From: Bifidobacterium breve
GTDB taxonomy: Bacteria; Actinomycetota; Actinomycetes; S36-B12
Reading direction: 5' to 3'
Assembly (NCBI GenBank): GCA_945900705.1
Contig: CAMDKJ010000075.1
Span: 1-7,831, forward strand
Length of the DNA: 7,831 nt
The position numbers and the translations under genes are program-made. Shown in pieces: positions 5,432-7,831 of the stretch; the first letter of the stretch is position 1, and the number at the start of each line of letters is the position of its first letter. Under the pieces are notes generated by a model. That model was given only the letters and a program-made list of their open reading frames with translations, was not told the origin of the DNA and made no database searches.

Positions 5432-7015
5432 GTGACCAAACCCCGCGTCCTTATTGCCGAAGAACTCTCACCCGCGACCGTAGAAGCACTTGGCCCCGAT
5501 TTTGAAATCATCAATTGCGATGGTTCAGATCGGGTAGCCCTGCTGGCCGCCATCGTTGACGTCGATGCCATTTTGGTGCGCTCGGCCACCGTGGTCGACG
5601 CTGAGGCCATCGCGGCGGCGCCGAAATTGAAGGTTGTCGCGCGCGCAGGAGTTGGCCTTGACAATGTTGACGTCAAAGCGGCCACTCAGGCTGGTGTCAT
5701 GGTCGTAAATGCGCCGACCTCGAATATTGTCAGTGCTGCTGAGCTAGCAGTAGCGCTTCTTCTTGCGAGCGCTCGCAATGTGGCTCCGGCAAGTGCCGCA
5801 CTCAGTAAGGGGGAGTGGAAGCGTTCGAAGTACACCGGAGTTGAGGTTGCTGGCAAAGTCGTAGGCATCGTGGGCCTTGGTCGCATCGGGGTACTTGTTG
5901 CCCAGCGGATGAGCGCCTTTGGGGTGAAGTTAATTGCCTATGATCCCTATGTGCAGCCAGCCCGTGCGGCTCAATTGGGGGTCCGCATGGTCACTTTGGA
6001 TGACCTACTTGCCGAAAGTGATTTCATTACTGTCCATCTGCCCAAGACGGCCGAGACGGTGGGGCTAATTGGCGATGCAGAACTTCATAAAGTCAAGCCA
6101 ACTGTGCACATCATTAACGCAGCACGTGGTGGCATTGTTGATGAAGTAGCCCTCTATGAGGCCATCGTTGATGGGCGTGTAGCCGGCGCAGGTCTTGACG
6201 TTTATGCCAAGGAGCCGTGCACTGACTCACCGCTATTTGGGCTGGAGTCGGTCGTAGCGACTCCGCATCTTGGTGCGTCCACCGATGAGGCCCAGGAGAA
6301 AGCCGGGATCTCGGTAGCGCGCTCGGTTCGCCTGGCACTCGCCGGCGAGCTAGTACCCGACGCGGTAAACGTGCAAGGTGGCCAGATGGCCGATGAGATC
6401 AAGCCACTGCTGCCGCTGGCTGAAAAACTTGGGGCCATTGCCTGCGGGTTAGCGAGCGCTGCAGTTGCTCGAGTCACAGTTGAAGTTTTCGGTGAAGCCG
6501 CTGACCATGATGTTCGAGTGCTCGAGTTGTCGGCCCTCAAGGGGGTGTTTCAAATGCTGATCCACGACCCTGTCTCCTTCGTCAACGCTCCTGTGCTTGC
6601 TGAACAGCGGGGAGTCGAAGTCGTGCTAACCACTGACCGAACTAGTGATGACCACAAGTCTGTGGTTCGGGTAACAATCACATTGACCGGTGGTGAAAGC
6701 GTTAGTGTGGCTGGCACGGTAGCCGGGCCTCGGCACACCCCAAAAGTGGTAGAGGTTGATGGATTTGATGTCGACGTACCGGTCAGCGACCACATGGCGT
6801 TCTTGCGCTATCACGATAAGCCAGGTGTTGTCGGTATAGTCGGCAAAGTACTCGGTGACGCCGGTGTCAATATCGGGGGCATGCAGGTGAGCCGCGATGA
6901 CAGCAGCCATGCACTGATCCTGTTGACTGTTGACTCGCCGATTCCCGCCGCGGCACTTGATGACATCGTGAGCCAAATTGGTGCGCACAGCGGGAAATCA
7001 GTCGACCTCAACTAA
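5432..7015 (+). CDS. serA: D-3-phosphoglycerate dehydrogenase (SerA)
   Basis: Oxidises 3-phosphoglycerate to 3-phosphohydroxypyruvate with NAD+, first step of serine synthesis (EC 1.1.1.95). The 527-residue product matches the long mycobacterial type: a substrate-binding domain, an NAD-binding domain (about 98-290) with GLGRIG at 148-153 and Asp171 marking NAD+ use, then an extra intervening domain (about 318-445) and a C-terminal ACT domain (about 456-527; HDKPGVVGIVGKVLGDAGVN). The catalytic trio of D-2-hydroxyacid dehydrogenases is present: Arg232 (NAARGGIVDE), Glu261 (AKEP), His279 (TPHLGAST). ACT and intervening domains usually mediate serine feedback control. GTG 5432 gives the family-like MTKPRVLIAEELSP opening; an upstream in-frame ATG at 5351 would overlap ilvC by 47 bp and add a non-homologous basic stretch. 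No Shine-Dalgarno precedes the GTG, but TATAAT is 6 nt upstream, so leaderless initiation is likely. Confidence 0.96.
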   Translation: MTKPRVLIAEELSPATVEALGPDFEIINCDGSDRVALLAAIVDVDAILVRSATVVDAEAIAAAPKLKVVARAGVGLDNVDVKAATQAGVMVVNAPTSNIVSAAELAVALLLASARNVAPASAALSKGEWKRSKYTGVEVAGKVVGIVGLGRIGVLVAQRMSAFGVKLIAYDPYVQPARAAQLGVRMVTLDDLLAESDFITVHLPKTAETVGLIGDAELHKVKPTVHIINAARGGIVDEVALYEAIVDGRVAGAGLDVYAKEPCTDSPLFGLESVVATPHLGASTDEAQEKAGISVARSVRLALAGELVPDAVNVQGGQMADEIKPLLPLAEKLGAIACGLASAAVARVTVEVFGEAADHDVRVLELSALKGVFQMLIHDPVSFVNAPVLAEQRGVEVVLTTDRTSDDHKSVVRVTITLTGGESVSVAGTVAGPRHTPKVVEVDGFDVDVPVSDHMAFLRYHDKPGVVGIVGKVLGDAGVNIGGMQVSRDDSSHALILLTVDSPIPAAALDDIVSQIGAHSGKSVDLN

Positions 7016-7021
7016 GTAGGT

Positions 7022-7831
7022 TCAGGAGCGCACTGCACGGTTTACGGCGCTGATTATTGCCTTGAGTGACGCCGTGGTGATCGACGGGTCAATGCCTACG
7101 CCCCAAAGCACTCGATCGCCGACGGTGCATTCGAGATAGGCGGCCGCTTTCGCATCGCCGCCGGCACTCATTGCATGCTCGTGGTAGTCGAGCACCCTGA
7201 CGTCGACACCGTGCTGGGCTAAGGCATTGCAGAAGGCCGCCACCGGGCCATTGCCGCTGCCGTCTAGGGCAAAGTCGGCGCCGTCGTCGCTCATTACCAC
7301 GTGGACACTGGTGTCGCCGTCAACGTCTGACTCCTGCTTGACCGAACGCAGTGCGAACCTGCCCCAGGGTGCGCTTGGGTCTGGCAGGTACTCGGAAGAA
7401 AAAGTCGCCCACATTTCTTCGGCGCTGACCTCGCCACCCTCGGACTCGGTCACCTGTTGGATTACTTGGGAGAATTCGATCTGCAGGCGCCTCGGTAGTT
7501 CAAGTTTGTGCTCGGTTCGCATGATGTAGGCGACGCCACCCTTGCCAGATTGTGAGTTCACGCGGATGACCGCCTCATAGGTGCGACCAACATCCTTTGG
7601 ATCTATTGGCAGGTACGGCACCGCCCACATGAAGTCCGCAACGGGCACACCGGCGGCGAGCGCATCGGCTTCCATGACTTTCAGCCCCTTGTTGATGGCA
7701 TCTTGGTGGGATCCGGAGAAGGCGGTATAAACGAGGTCGCCACCGTATGGATGCCGCTCATTAACCGGAATCTGATTGCAGTACTCGACGGTGCGGCGGA
7801 CGTCGTCGATGTTACTGAAATCAATCTGCGG
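7022..7831 (-). CDS. leuA: 2-isopropylmalate synthase (LeuA), C-terminal part (partial)
   Basis: Condenses 2-ketoisovalerate with acetyl-CoA, the first committed step to leucine (EC 2.3.3.13). The frame is open from the window edge at 7831 to the TGA at 7024-7022, giving 269 C-terminal residues. The N-terminal catalytic barrel core, including the metal-binding histidines, lies outside the window. Visible in order are PQIDFSNIDDVRRTVEYC, HPYGGDLVYTAFSGSHQDAI, YLPIDPKDVGRTYEAVIRVN, SQSGKGGVAYIM and LPRRLQIEFS, then the regulatory LeuA dimerisation domain (roughly the last 110 residues) with LDGSGNGPVAAFCNAL and GVGIDPSITTASLKAI near the end. This arrangement is the long type 2 LeuA of corynebacteria and mycobacteria, where the C-terminal domain binds leucine for feedback inhibition. 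An internal ATG at 7675 is not the start, since homologous sequence continues upstream of it. It converges on serA with a 6-nt gap. Confidence 0.96.
   Translation of the reverse strand, partial: PQIDFSNIDDVRRTVEYCNQIPVNERHPYGGDLVYTAFSGSHQDAINKGLKVMEADALAAGVPVADFMWAVPYLPIDPKDVGRTYEAVIRVNSQSGKGGVAYIMRTEHKLELPRRLQIEFSQVIQQVTESEGGEVSAEEMWATFSSEYLPDPSAPWGRFALRSVKQESDVDGDTSVHVVMSDDGADFALDGSGNGPVAAFCNALAQHGVDVRVLDYHEHAMSAGGDAKAAAYLECTVGDRVLWGVGIDPSITTASLKAIISAVNRAVRS

Noticed and set aside
1..7831. CRISPR arrays, tRNA or rRNA genes, insertion sequences, T-box elements
   Set aside because: Read through on both strands by eye; no direct repeat arrays, cloverleaf sequences, transposase frames or T-box motif were seen. 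The only gap over 200 bp (1811-2020) is explained by the attenuator.

Overview
The window carries a branched-chain amino acid biosynthesis locus from what looks like an actinobacterium of moderately high GC. Reasons for that placement are the ilvB-ilvN-ilvC-serA order, the 527-residue mycobacterial-type SerA with an extra domain before its ACT domain, the long (type 2) LeuA, the use of GTG starts, and several promoter -10 boxes placed 6-7 nt before a start codon, as expected for leaderless mRNAs. The sequence does not support a narrower taxonomic call.

Layout, left to right. Positions 1-78 hold the first 26 codons of a minus-strand gene resembling a rhodanese-type sulfurtransferase. A 46-bp divergent spacer (79-124) contains its ribosome binding site, a small perfect inverted repeat and a possible -10 box for ilvD. 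ilvD (125-1810, dihydroxy-acid dehydratase) follows on the plus strand. The 210-bp gap between ilvD and ilvB is a compact attenuation region: a good promoter (1830-1858), a 12-codon leader peptide rich in Ile, Leu and Val codons (1866-1904), a GC-rich hairpin (1892-1921) and a strong intrinsic terminator (1924-1956). ilvB (2021-3775) and ilvN (3775-4299), the acetohydroxyacid synthase subunits, overlap by one base. ilvC (4369-5397, ketol-acid reductoisomerase) follows with its own ribosome binding site. serA (5432-7015, phosphoglycerate dehydrogenase) comes next and probably has its own promoter. Converging on it with a 6-nt gap is the 3' part of leuA (7022-7831, minus strand, cut by the window edge).

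Functionally, IlvBN makes acetolactate or acetohydroxybutyrate, IlvC isomerises and reduces it, and IlvD dehydrates the product to the 2-keto acids of valine and isoleucine. LeuA diverts the valine keto acid to leucine. SerA starts serine synthesis and is a common neighbour rather than a pathway member. Control is predicted at two levels: transcription attenuation that senses charged Ile/Leu/Val tRNAs, and feedback inhibition through the IlvN ACT domain and the LeuA C-terminal domain.

I found no previously undescribed multi-gene system here; the enzymes are standard. The parts worth a second look are regulatory (the attenuator whose leader peptide mRNA appears to begin at its start codon, with no obvious antiterminator, and the repeated leaderless geometry) and evolutionary (a sharp change in codon composition within ilvD).
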